16,145 nt of DNA. Origin: Sphingomonadales bacterium (GTDB taxonomy: Bacteria > Pseudomonadota > Alphaproteobacteria > Sphingomonadales > Sphingomonadaceae). The stretch is taken from contig JAIYAA010000260.1 in assembly GCA_027489295.1 (NCBI GenBank), positions 1 to 16,145 on the forward strand. Direction: 5' to 3'. This document shows, in pieces, positions 1 through 6,801 of the stretch (its first letter is position 1; each line of letters opens with the position of its first letter). The position numbers were made by a program, and so were the translations under genes. The notes below the pieces were generated by a model. The model was not told the DNA's origin. It saw nothing but the letters and a program-made list of their open reading frames with translations, and did no database searches.

Positions 1-18
1 GACTAACAGGCGCGCTCC

Positions 19-34
19 CCGGCGGCTTCGCCGG
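19..34. repeat. Small GC-rich hairpin upstream of tRNA-Phe
   Basis: CCGGCG (19-24) pairs perfectly with CGCCGG (29-34) around a GCTT loop. It lies 3 nt before the tRNA. It could be the terminator of a gene upstream of the window or part of the tRNA leader; there is no T-tract. Confidence 0.3.
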
Positions 35-37
35 TGT

Positions 38-113
38 GCCCGGGTAGCTCAGTTGGTAGAGCATGCGACTGAAAATCGCAGTGTCGGCGGTTCGACTCCG
101 TCCCCGGGCACCA
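38..113 (+). tRNA. tRNA-Phe (anticodon GAA)
   Basis: This is a complete 76-nt cloverleaf. The acceptor arm GCCCGGG (38-44) pairs with CCCGGGC (103-109), followed by discriminator A and an encoded CCA (111-113). The D-stem GCTC/GAGC, the anticodon stem TGCGA/TCGCA with loop CTGAAAA (anticodon GAA), and the T-arm containing GGTTCGACTCC are all visible. It delivers phenylalanine to UUU/UUC codons. A tyrosine-recombinase gene starts 211 bp downstream and reads away from it, the usual arrangement when a tRNA 3' end is the chromosomal attachment site of an integrative element. The tRNA itself is intact, as expected when the element restores the 3' end. Confidence 0.97.
89..113 (+). other. Putative attachment core (3' end of tRNA-Phe)
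   Basis: Tyrosine integrases commonly recombine in the T-arm to CCA region of a tRNA. With an integrase gene immediately downstream, this segment is the best candidate for the island's left att core. The exact limits cannot be set, because no second copy of this segment is visible in the window. This is inference from position only. Confidence 0.3.
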
Positions 114-176
114 CTTCTTACCAGCAAAATCAGCGACTTACCTAGGCTCTCGCTCTACCCCTGGGCTGGGGCTACG

Positions 177-195
177 CTAGCACAGTGCTAGCACA
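177..195. repeat. Integrase arm-type repeat, copy 1
   Basis: This 19-bp unit contains CTAGCACA followed by a second CTAGCACA starting 11 bp later, one helical turn apart. It is matched by 263-281 at 16 of 19 positions. Bases 176-192 also form a perfect inverted repeat, GCTAGCAC-A-GTGCTAGC. Lying between the tRNA and the integrase gene, it is most simply read as a binding site for the integrase arm domain or an excisionase/regulator. Confidence 0.5.
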
Positions 196-262
196 CGGAT
201 TTTTGCCCTCTCAGCAATCTCAAGACGTTAACCTTCTGCGGCTATCGCCGGGAGGGGCTGTT

Positions 263-281
263 CTAGCACATTTCAAGCACA
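263..281. repeat. Integrase arm-type repeat, copy 2
   Basis: CTAGCACA (263-270) and CAAGCACA (274-281) are again 11 bp apart. The unit differs from copy 1 (177-195) at only three positions. It lies 44 bp before the integrase start codon, so binding here could also autoregulate the integrase gene. Confidence 0.5.
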
Positions 282-324
282 GCCAGCGCAGTCCGCACAC
301 CGGCGCGCGCTACGATGTCGGGGC

Positions 325-1602
325 ATGTCACGCATGGAATTGAGCCGGATCGCCGGAAAACCGCCTTTTACGATCTTTCAGCGGCCAGGAAGCACCGTCT
401 GGTGGATGCGCTTCAGCATCCGCGGCGAAGGCCAGATCCGCAAATCGCTCGGCACCTCTGACGAAGCCGAAGCGCACCGCATTGCGATGAAGCTCTGGCA
501 CGAGGCGCAATATCGGAAGGAGCATGGGCTGCGGGCGGTTCAACGCACGTTCCGCGCCGTCGCTGAAGAGTTCTGCGATCACATGGACCGACTCGCACAG
601 GATGGGGAGGTTCGCCACGATCGCGGTCACCGCATCCGCCCATTGGTCGAACGCTATTTCGTGCCGTTCTTCGACAAAAAGCCGATCGACGCCATTACCG
701 ACGCGGACCTCACCCGTTACATCACGTGGCGCAAGGCATACTGGACAACCGGTCCAGGCAAGGACCAGACCCACCTCGAATATATCCGCGCCGGCAAGCG
801 CGTGCGGCGGCCGGCCACGGAGATGCGGCGCATCCCCAGCCTGAGCAGCCAGCGCGGCGAAGCGGTGGTCTTGCGGCAGCTCTTCCGACAGGCGGCGAAG
901 TGGGGCTACATCAACCAGAGCCAGATACCCGACGTCGACACGCCCCGCGTGCCGCCCTCGCCGCGCCCCAGCTTCTCAGCCAAGGAAATCGAACACCTCC
1001 GCAAACTGGCCGAGACCAGAATGTATGATCCCGAGATCAATCGAGAGGTCCGCCGCGATCGAACCATCCTTTACGCCTACATCACGATCGCCGGTAACAC
1101 GGGAATGCGCCCTACCGAGCTGAAGAACCTGAACTGGGGCGACATTTTACACTATCGCGAAAGCATCGCTAAGCCGCTTGGAGAGCGGGATATCCGCATT
1201 CGAGCGCGGGGTAAGGGTAAAGCGCGCGAGTTCGTGCCGCATCTGGGTGCATTCGCGGGCTTTGACATGCTGTGGATGCTTTGGAAAACCTATAACCAAA
1301 ACAATTTGCCGGCCGACACCGATCCCGTTTTTGCGGCGGCTGACGGTAGGCGGCTGACCTCGCTTAACAACGGCCTGAATGCTCTGCTCGAAGCCGCCGA
1401 CCTCAAAACCGATCATCGCGGCAAGAAGCGCGACGCCTACAGCTTCCGACATTTCTACATTTCGCAGCAGCTACGCGCCGGCGTCGACGTGTTCGTGCTG
1501 GCACGCAATACCGGCACCAGCCCCGACATGATCGACAAATTTTACGGACAGGTGAGCGTCGAACAGTTCAAGGATGCGCTTCGCCCTTCCTGGGGCGCAT
1601 AG
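325..1602 (+). CDS. Tyrosine-recombinase integrase of the island
   Basis: This 425-aa site-specific recombinase of the phage integrase family is presumed to insert and excise the island at the neighbouring tRNA-Phe. The N-terminal ~75 residues look like an arm-binding/AP2-type region. Residues ~75-200 are the helical core-binding domain, and ~215-425 the catalytic domain. The box I arginine is R262 in TGMRPTE. Box II reads YSFRH (Y372 in place of the usual first His, R375, H376). The nucleophile is Y407 in DKFYGQ, preceded by NTGTS rather than the textbook LGH. This variant catalytic pattern occurs in a branch of proteobacterial integrases, so the protein is probably active. The ATG at 325 has only a weak GGGG upstream; an ATG at 334 is an alternative. 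It is transcribed away from the tRNA and converges on the restriction operon. Confidence 0.9.
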   Translation: MSRMELSRIAGKPPFTIFQRPGSTVWWMRFSIRGEGQIRKSLGTSDEAEAHRIAMKLWHEAQYRKEHGLRAVQRTFRAVAEEFCDHMDRLAQDGEVRHDRGHRIRPLVERYFVPFFDKKPIDAITDADLTRYITWRKAYWTTGPGKDQTHLEYIRAGKRVRRPATEMRRIPSLSSQRGEAVVLRQLFRQAAKWGYINQSQIPDVDTPRVPPSPRPSFSAKEIEHLRKLAETRMYDPEINREVRRDRTILYAYITIAGNTGMRPTELKNLNWGDILHYRESIAKPLGERDIRIRARGKGKAREFVPHLGAFAGFDMLWMLWKTYNQNNLPADTDPVFAAADGRRLTSLNNGLNALLEAADLKTDHRGKKRDAYSFRHFYISQQLRAGVDVFVLARNTGTSPDMIDKFYGQVSVEQFKDALRPSWGA

Positions 1603-1734
1603 ATGCTCTTGCAGGGGTCATAGAGGGCCAAAGCGCCCGATGGCTGCCGCAGACACCCCTCAGCGCGCTATGCCCTTCATAGGGGCGGCGATCTGCCCGC
1701 GTCCCTTGTCTGGAATGCGTGACATCAGTCGATG

Positions 1735-3558
1735 CTAACGCGGCCAGATGGCCGCAGCATCTTGGAAAAGCGTTTCGGCGCGCGCCACAATGCTCGCCTC
1801 ATCCCAAGTATCATGGTTCTCCAGCAGCCGCCGATTGAGTTCCAAGCGGGTGTGCTTCCGTAAGGCCTCTGACTTTCCGCCCTTCGCTTCGGCATGACGC
1901 CATGCCGCGTTCGAGAGCGAGGGGTTCAGCTTGCCGGCAACGAGGGTCAGATTGCCGATGCCGTGAAGCGCAAGCTCCCGTTGCTCTGGTGTAGTGCCTT
2001 CGGGAAGGGGCCAATGCTCGTGCCATGACTGCGGCAGGATGTGCTCAATCTGGAGCTTGGACCAGTCGAACGTCATCAACGGTTCCGCCAGATGGGCGTT
2101 CGACTGGTAAAAATGCTCCAGAGCTCGTAGGACCATGACAACACGCTCCCGGCGCAGGCCTCCGTAAAAGCGCCGACGGTGCCATTCCAATCGGAATAGT
2201 TCGTCGTTAGGCCATGCGTCGGTGCCGGCTTCGGCAAGAAGCTGTTCCTTCAGCAAGTCCGCAAGGGATACGCCTTGGGAAGCTTCCGCCAGGACCTTTT
2301 TGTGAAGCCGGAGGGCGAGCATGCCATAGCCGCGCGTCTGATAGGCGCAGATCATCCGGCGAACTAGATAGCTTTCCAGCACCATGCCCAACCGATCCAA
2401 CTCTTTCGGATAGGCCTCCAGCCGGGCCATGACGCTGAGCAGCAGCGGCTGAAAGACGATCAGGTCCATTGCCTTGAGGCGCTGGAGAAACAGGCCAAAG
2501 CGTGTATCGTCCGAGGGCTTGTCGATGCGTTCAAACCGATCCGCGTCCTCGCGGATGCCCCGCATAAACGCCTCGACATCAATTCTGCCTGCCGGAGAGG
2601 CCAATTTGAGCTTGGCTGTATGCCGAAGGAACCGGTCATACAGATGCTTGGCGGAGACGATTTCGCCAGTTTCCTTGGTCAGCCAATTTTGGAGGAAGGT
2701 GTCCACGCGTGCCCGGGCGGCGTGGCCGGTGCCGACGCGCGCACGCCAATAGGCATGTTCACGGTCGAACGGCCGCCAGTATTTCTCATAAAGCGGCGCG
2801 GGATCGAGCTTCTGCCGCGCAGCCTCCCACAGCAGCCAATTCTTGATGAGATCCGCAGGCAGGAGCGGCGTGCCATGGGCATTGAGCGTTTCGAAGATCG
2901 CCTGCGGCTCATCGTTCGGGTCGAGGTCGAGAACAATCAGCTTGAGGTAATCTTTGAGGGCGGCGGCGAACCGCTGGGCGCGCTGGGCCGGATCATCGCC
3001 CGAGAGATATCCGGCGAATACCTTGCGGAAATAATCGTAGGCGTCCGCCATCCTTCCGCCGCTGCCATTCACGCCGTTCACAGGCGACGCGTCGAGCACT
3101 GCCTGAAAGGGCTCGCGATTCTCGTTCGTCGGCCAAACCTTATAGCGTTCCACCCCCTCGGCGAGGTTTTCCGTCAATGACGCGATTTGGCGCATGGCGA
3201 GGCTGACCTTAGTCGCGTCGCCGTTCGCCGTAGCGGCGATATCGTGGAGCGCATGTTCTGCGGCCTTCAATACGATCTGGAGCGTCGTGAGCCGCTGCTG
3301 TCCGTCGATGACCTCCCGTCGAGGAAGACTGCCCGTGGCGTTCTGGACCTGCTCGAGAACGATCGTTCCGAGGAAATGGCTCGCAACAGGCGCGTCGCCA
3401 ATCCGAGCCTCAAGCCGCTCTAGCAGCCCCGCAACATCCTCCCAAAGCGGCTCCCATTGATCCTCGCGCGTCCAGACATAGGGGCGCTGAAAGAGTGGAA
3501 TGGTGTGGCGCGTCTGCGCGCTGAACAGCGTGGAGATAGAGATGTAATTCGGTTGCAA
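1735..3558 (-). CDS. DUF262/DUF1524 (GmrSD-type) protein
   Basis: This 607-aa protein has the GmrSD-like two-domain layout. The N-terminal DUF262 (ParB/Srx-like NTPase fold) shows PLFQRPYVW (21-29), FLGTIVL (62-68) and the diagnostic DGQQRLTT (85-92). The C-terminal DUF1524 His-Me-finger nuclease shows IEHILPQSW (His506), GIGNLTLV (from 534), KLN (543-545), and a final W-x-R-x-L-x-IWP pattern. In the GmrSD family these domains give NTP-dependent cleavage, often of modified phage DNA (type IV restriction). Here it is the last gene of a methyltransferase-helicase-GIY-YIG operon, 16 nt after the previous stop, suggesting it is either a second effector or a companion type IV activity. The start is TTG: the peptide from there (QPNYISISTLFS) matches how this family begins, and no better codon is visible. 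All key motifs look intact. Confidence 0.88.
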   Translation of the reverse strand: MQPNYISISTLFSAQTRHTIPLFQRPYVWTREDQWEPLWEDVAGLLERLEARIGDAPVASHFLGTIVLEQVQNATGSLPRREVIDGQQRLTTLQIVLKAAEHALHDIAATANGDATKVSLAMRQIASLTENLAEGVERYKVWPTNENREPFQAVLDASPVNGVNGSGGRMADAYDYFRKVFAGYLSGDDPAQRAQRFAAALKDYLKLIVLDLDPNDEPQAIFETLNAHGTPLLPADLIKNWLLWEAARQKLDPAPLYEKYWRPFDREHAYWRARVGTGHAARARVDTFLQNWLTKETGEIVSAKHLYDRFLRHTAKLKLASPAGRIDVEAFMRGIREDADRFERIDKPSDDTRFGLFLQRLKAMDLIVFQPLLLSVMARLEAYPKELDRLGMVLESYLVRRMICAYQTRGYGMLALRLHKKVLAEASQGVSLADLLKEQLLAEAGTDAWPNDELFRLEWHRRRFYGGLRRERVVMVLRALEHFYQSNAHLAEPLMTFDWSKLQIEHILPQSWHEHWPLPEGTTPEQRELALHGIGNLTLVAGKLNPSLSNAAWRHAEAKGGKSEALRKHTRLELNRRLLENHDTWDEASIVARAETLFQDAAAIWPR

Positions 3559-3574
3559 GGCCCCCGCCCCTTCT

Positions 3575-4714
3575 TCACTGATTGGCCGTATCGACGATGC
3601 CAGACTTCGGATCGAAGTAGCAGCGAGTTATTGAACCATCCTGAATGCGCCGCACAACCTCCGTCACATGATCGGGTGTGGCGAAAAACCATTCGCGCGG
3701 GCGGACAACGCGGCCGAACCTGTCCTTGATCTCGATATCGGCGCGCACGGGATCGAAGAACCGGTGGAGCAAATTTTCGAGCCGGGTCCGGTTGACGTTA
3801 TACAGCGTGAAGCTGGTGACGATCGCCGCCGGCGCCAGCAGGAACGTGGGATCGTTGATCGCATCGGTAACGCGGCGGTGAACATCGCCGCCGGTCACGC
3901 CAATCTTGAGCATCCGGGGGGCGTGCTGCGCGATATGCTCGTCCTTGGAGAGCGTGCGGGCGACATAAATGTGGCCCGTCTGAACGTCGCCCTCATCCGG
4001 TTCCGGCGCGAAAAGCGGTCCAGCGACAGGATCTGTGATCCGTCGGCCATTCTCGTCATTGTATAGCAGCGATGCGAAGGAGCGGAGCAGCGGGTCGCTC
4101 TCGGTGCCGTTGTCGTAGATGACGCGCAGGCGGCGATTGCGATTGCCGAGCCGGTCCTGAAACGCCTCGCCGGCTTCAGCGACATAGGCGATCATGCCCT
4201 TCTGGATGAAGAACTGGCCCACGTCGATTTCCTGCTCGCGCGCGAACTTCCGTGCTTCGCGTCTTCCAGCGCCGAGGTCCACGGCGACCGCCTCGAAAAG
4301 CGGCCGGAACCGCTCGAAATCGTCACATGGTTTACGCGACCCAATATAGTCGGGCAGATCGTGAACCTCACGCGGCTGGACATGCGTCAGGTCGAAGATC
4401 GGATCATCCTCAAGCAGTTCGTCGCCAAGGATATCGTCGATGCTGGCGGGCGGTTCAGGTTCTTTCTGGAGCAGAAGCGCACCGATCGCAGGATTACCGG
4501 ATAGCCGCTTCGCCTTGGTAGCGAGAATGCGTTCCGCGATCGGTGTGCCGGGTTCGCTGGACGGTGGGCGACCGGTGTTTCCAACGAACCGCTCAAGCTC
4601 CGCCAGCACCTGCGCGGTTTCTCCTCCCGCCGTCGCGGCGGGGCGAACATCAACTTCGAGCAGCCCGAACTCGTCATCGCTGCCCAGAACCTCGTCAAGG
4701 CTCGGGCGTGGCAT
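3575..4714 (-). CDS. GIY-YIG nuclease (T5orf172/MUG113 type)
   Basis: This 379-aa protein has a C-terminal GIY-YIG nuclease domain (~245-350). GHIYVA (247-252) corresponds to the GIY strand and KIGVT (270-274) to the YIG strand. R280/R281 follow, and E313 in RLENLLHRFF is the likely metal-binding glutamate; a PREWF segment closes the domain as in T5orf172 proteins. Residues ~130-230 form another well-structured but unnamed region. The acidic N-terminus carries two similar short motifs, SLDEVLG (5-11) and SIDDILG (91-97). The start was set at the ATG at 4714, overlapping the helicase stop as TGATG, with GAGG just upstream. A longer reading to 4774 would run inside the helicase gene. It is probably the DNA-cutting subunit of this operon's restriction system. 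Confidence 0.85.
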   Translation of the reverse strand: MPRPSLDEVLGSDDEFGLLEVDVRPAATAGGETAQVLAELERFVGNTGRPPSSEPGTPIAERILATKAKRLSGNPAIGALLLQKEPEPPASIDDILGDELLEDDPIFDLTHVQPREVHDLPDYIGSRKPCDDFERFRPLFEAVAVDLGAGRREARKFAREQEIDVGQFFIQKGMIAYVAEAGEAFQDRLGNRNRRLRVIYDNGTESDPLLRSFASLLYNDENGRRITDPVAGPLFAPEPDEGDVQTGHIYVARTLSKDEHIAQHAPRMLKIGVTGGDVHRRVTDAINDPTFLLAPAAIVTSFTLYNVNRTRLENLLHRFFDPVRADIEIKDRFGRVVRPREWFFATPDHVTEVVRRIQDGSITRCYFDPKSGIVDTANQ

Positions 4715-6801
4715 CAGCTTGCCGCCTCGACCACCGCATCGAGCTGCCGCCGACGCTTCGCGGCTTTCAGCCATTCCAGCGCCGCGCCAAGCCGCTTCTC
4801 AAGCTCATTGTTGGAGGCGGCATTGGGCGGCCGGCCGTGCTCCTGACGAAACCGCTGAATGCGCGGCCACAGTGCTAGGGCCTCTTCTTCCGTCATGCTG
4901 ACCCGCTGACTGGCGATAGCGCCATGAATTTTCGCCAGCGTCGGCGCGTCCATCTGCTTGGACAGCACCTCATAAGCTTGCTGGAAGGGGTTGATGCTGT
5001 CGATCAGGTCAATGCTCAGGTCCGCGACATTGACGAAGCGGCGAACCATGTCGAGGAACTTGGTCGCGCCGTTCTGACCGGCATCGGGCGCACCGGCGTC
5101 ATAGTCGAGCCGCCCTTCTGCGACACGATCCGATCCGCCTTCCAGTTCCAGCCGGTTCACCTCGGCGATTACCGCCATGCCGGCGAGCAGATGCTGGCGC
5201 ACCTCCTCAATCTCCTCCGGCGCAAGGTGCGGATATCGTTCCTCGATCACCTTCGGCACGAGCACTTGATTGACTACCTCCGGGGCAGTCGCATCGTCAG
5301 CGACGGCGCGCGCCGCGATGCGCGGGTCTTGGCAGACGTTGGCGAGCAGGTCATTCAAATCCCCCTGGACAATCATCCGCACGCGGTCGGTCGAGGGTTC
5401 TTTCAGGCCCTTCACGGCGATGTGAACCTCGCCCGTATCCTCGTCCACATACATGCCCGTTCCACTGCCGCCGCTGCCAAGATCGTCAGCGGGTTCGTCT
5501 GGCCGAGGATGAAAGCGGAAGCGCGGAACCATCACCTGTTCCATGAGCATCGAGGCAGTGATCGCCTTCAGCATGTCGTTCACTGCCGTCACAACCGCGC
5601 CCTGCTCGGCCATGGGTTCGGCGACGAGGTTCGTAAACTGTGCGTGCGCCTTGTTCGGGGCATCGCGAGTCGCGCGCCCAATAATTTGAACAACCTCGGT
5701 CAACGAAGCTCGATATCCTACTGTCAGCGCGTGCTCACACCAAATCCAGTCGAAACCCTCTTTTGCCATACCAAGCGCGATAATCATGTCTATCGCAGCG
5801 CGATCCTTTGCGCGGCGGAGCGAAGCCACGACCTTTTCACGGGCTTCCCCATCATCAACGAGGTCAGCAATTCGGAGAATTGCCCCGTTGGACCTCCGAA
5901 CCAGCAAAAATCCGGTGTCTGGATCAGTTTTCTCGTATTCCCCTAGCAAGCCTAGGATGTGGTTTACTTGCTCATACTTCGTCATCGGCGGTGACTCCGC
6001 CGCATTCACATTCGGTATGTGGATGATCGTTTTCTTGTCCGGATCAAGCACTTCCCCGATCGAAGCAAGATAACCCGTGCGATCAACACTGCGATAAAAA
6101 TGATAACCGATGCCGAGCGTCTTGAGGTGCGAGTAGCCGTCCAACTGCTCGTAATAGGTGTAGGTGACGCGTTCGAACCGGTCTTCGTCCTCTGGCCGCA
6201 TCACCGCGATCTGATCGCCCCGAAAATAGCTGCCGGTCATCGCGACGATATGAACCTGATTGCGTTCGAGCAGCCCGCGCACCAGCTCGCCGAGGCGATT
6301 GTCCTGATCGGCGGCGGCGTGGTGGAATTCGTCGATGGCAAGCAGGCAGCCGTCGAATGCCTCAGCACCGAACCGATCATAGGCGAAACGCAAAGTGGAA
6401 TGGGTGCAGACGAGCGTGCGATCCTCGCTGTCGAGAAATGCCCTGAGCGCATCGACCTTTCCACGCGCGCCACCATTCTCGTTGACGCAGAGGTTCCAGC
6501 GGTCCTCCACATGCCAGTCGACGAAAAAGCCATGCTGACTGAGCTGTGCCGGATCGAAGGACGCGCCGATAGAGCGTTCCGGCACAGCGACGATCGCCTT
6601 GGCGACGCCCTGATGATGGAGCTTGTCGAGCGCCACGAACATCAGCGCGCGCGATTTACCTGATGCCGGCGGAGCCTTGACCAGTAGATGCTGGGCATCG
6701 CGCGCCTTCCACACGCGCGCCTGCATCGGGCGCATTCCGAGCTCGTCGAGCTTCTGGCTTGCCCCGGATCGGCCATAACGAACCTCGACGACATTGGTCA
6801 T
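4714..6801 (-). CDS. SF2 DEAD/DEAH-box helicase/translocase
   Basis: This 695-aa superfamily 2 ATPase resembles the motor part of type I/III restriction enzymes. Walker A is APPASGKS (43-50), motif II is DEFHH (157-161), motif III is TGS (189-191), and motif VI is QIIGRATRD (372-380) with both arginines. The C-terminal half (~400-695) lacks a recognisable nuclease. It ends in a basic segment, GRPPN....EWLKAAKRRR, resembling helicase-associated C-terminal regions. It probably translocates DNA after target recognition by the methyltransferase partner. ATG at 6801 overlaps the methyltransferase stop in an ATGA, and its own stop overlaps the nuclease start by one base, so production of the subunits is probably coupled. 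The motor motifs look intact. Confidence 0.9.
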   Translation of the reverse strand: MTNVVEVRYGRSGASQKLDELGMRPMQARVWKARDAQHLLVKAPPASGKSRALMFVALDKLHHQGVAKAIVAVPERSIGASFDPAQLSQHGFFVDWHVEDRWNLCVNENGGARGKVDALRAFLDSEDRTLVCTHSTLRFAYDRFGAEAFDGCLLAIDEFHHAAADQDNRLGELVRGLLERNQVHIVAMTGSYFRGDQIAVMRPEDEDRFERVTYTYYEQLDGYSHLKTLGIGYHFYRSVDRTGYLASIGEVLDPDKKTIIHIPNVNAAESPPMTKYEQVNHILGLLGEYEKTDPDTGFLLVRRSNGAILRIADLVDDGEAREKVVASLRRAKDRAAIDMIIALGMAKEGFDWIWCEHALTVGYRASLTEVVQIIGRATRDAPNKAHAQFTNLVAEPMAEQGAVVTAVNDMLKAITASMLMEQVMVPRFRFHPRPDEPADDLGSGGSGTGMYVDEDTGEVHIAVKGLKEPSTDRVRMIVQGDLNDLLANVCQDPRIAARAVADDATAPEVVNQVLVPKVIEERYPHLAPEEIEEVRQHLLAGMAVIAEVNRLELEGGSDRVAEGRLDYDAGAPDAGQNGATKFLDMVRRFVNVADLSIDLIDSINPFQQAYEVLSKQMDAPTLAKIHGAIASQRVSMTEEEALALWPRIQRFRQEHGRPPNAASNNELEKRLGAALEWLKAAKRRRQLDAVVEAAS

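Noticed and set aside
1603..1734. Terminator between the convergent integrase and DUF262 genes
   Set aside because: AGGGGT near 1613 and ACCCCT near 1654 could pair, but the loop is long and there is no T-tract, so this is too weak to annotate.
2715..2721. Second attachment site (tRNA-like CCCGGGC) inside the DUF262 gene
   Set aside because: Only seven bases match and they lie within a well-conserved coding region; too short and poorly placed for an att core.
4715..4774. Longer N-terminus for the GIY-YIG protein
   Set aside because: It would overlap the helicase gene by 61 bases; the ATG at 4714 sits in a TGATG stop-start junction with a ribosome site, the normal coupling seen elsewhere in this operon.
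4924..5946. 340-aa open frame on the plus strand
   Set aside because: It is antisense to the helicase gene, whose ATPase motifs are all in the other strand. The frame has no recognisable domain and a His/Arg-rich shadow composition.
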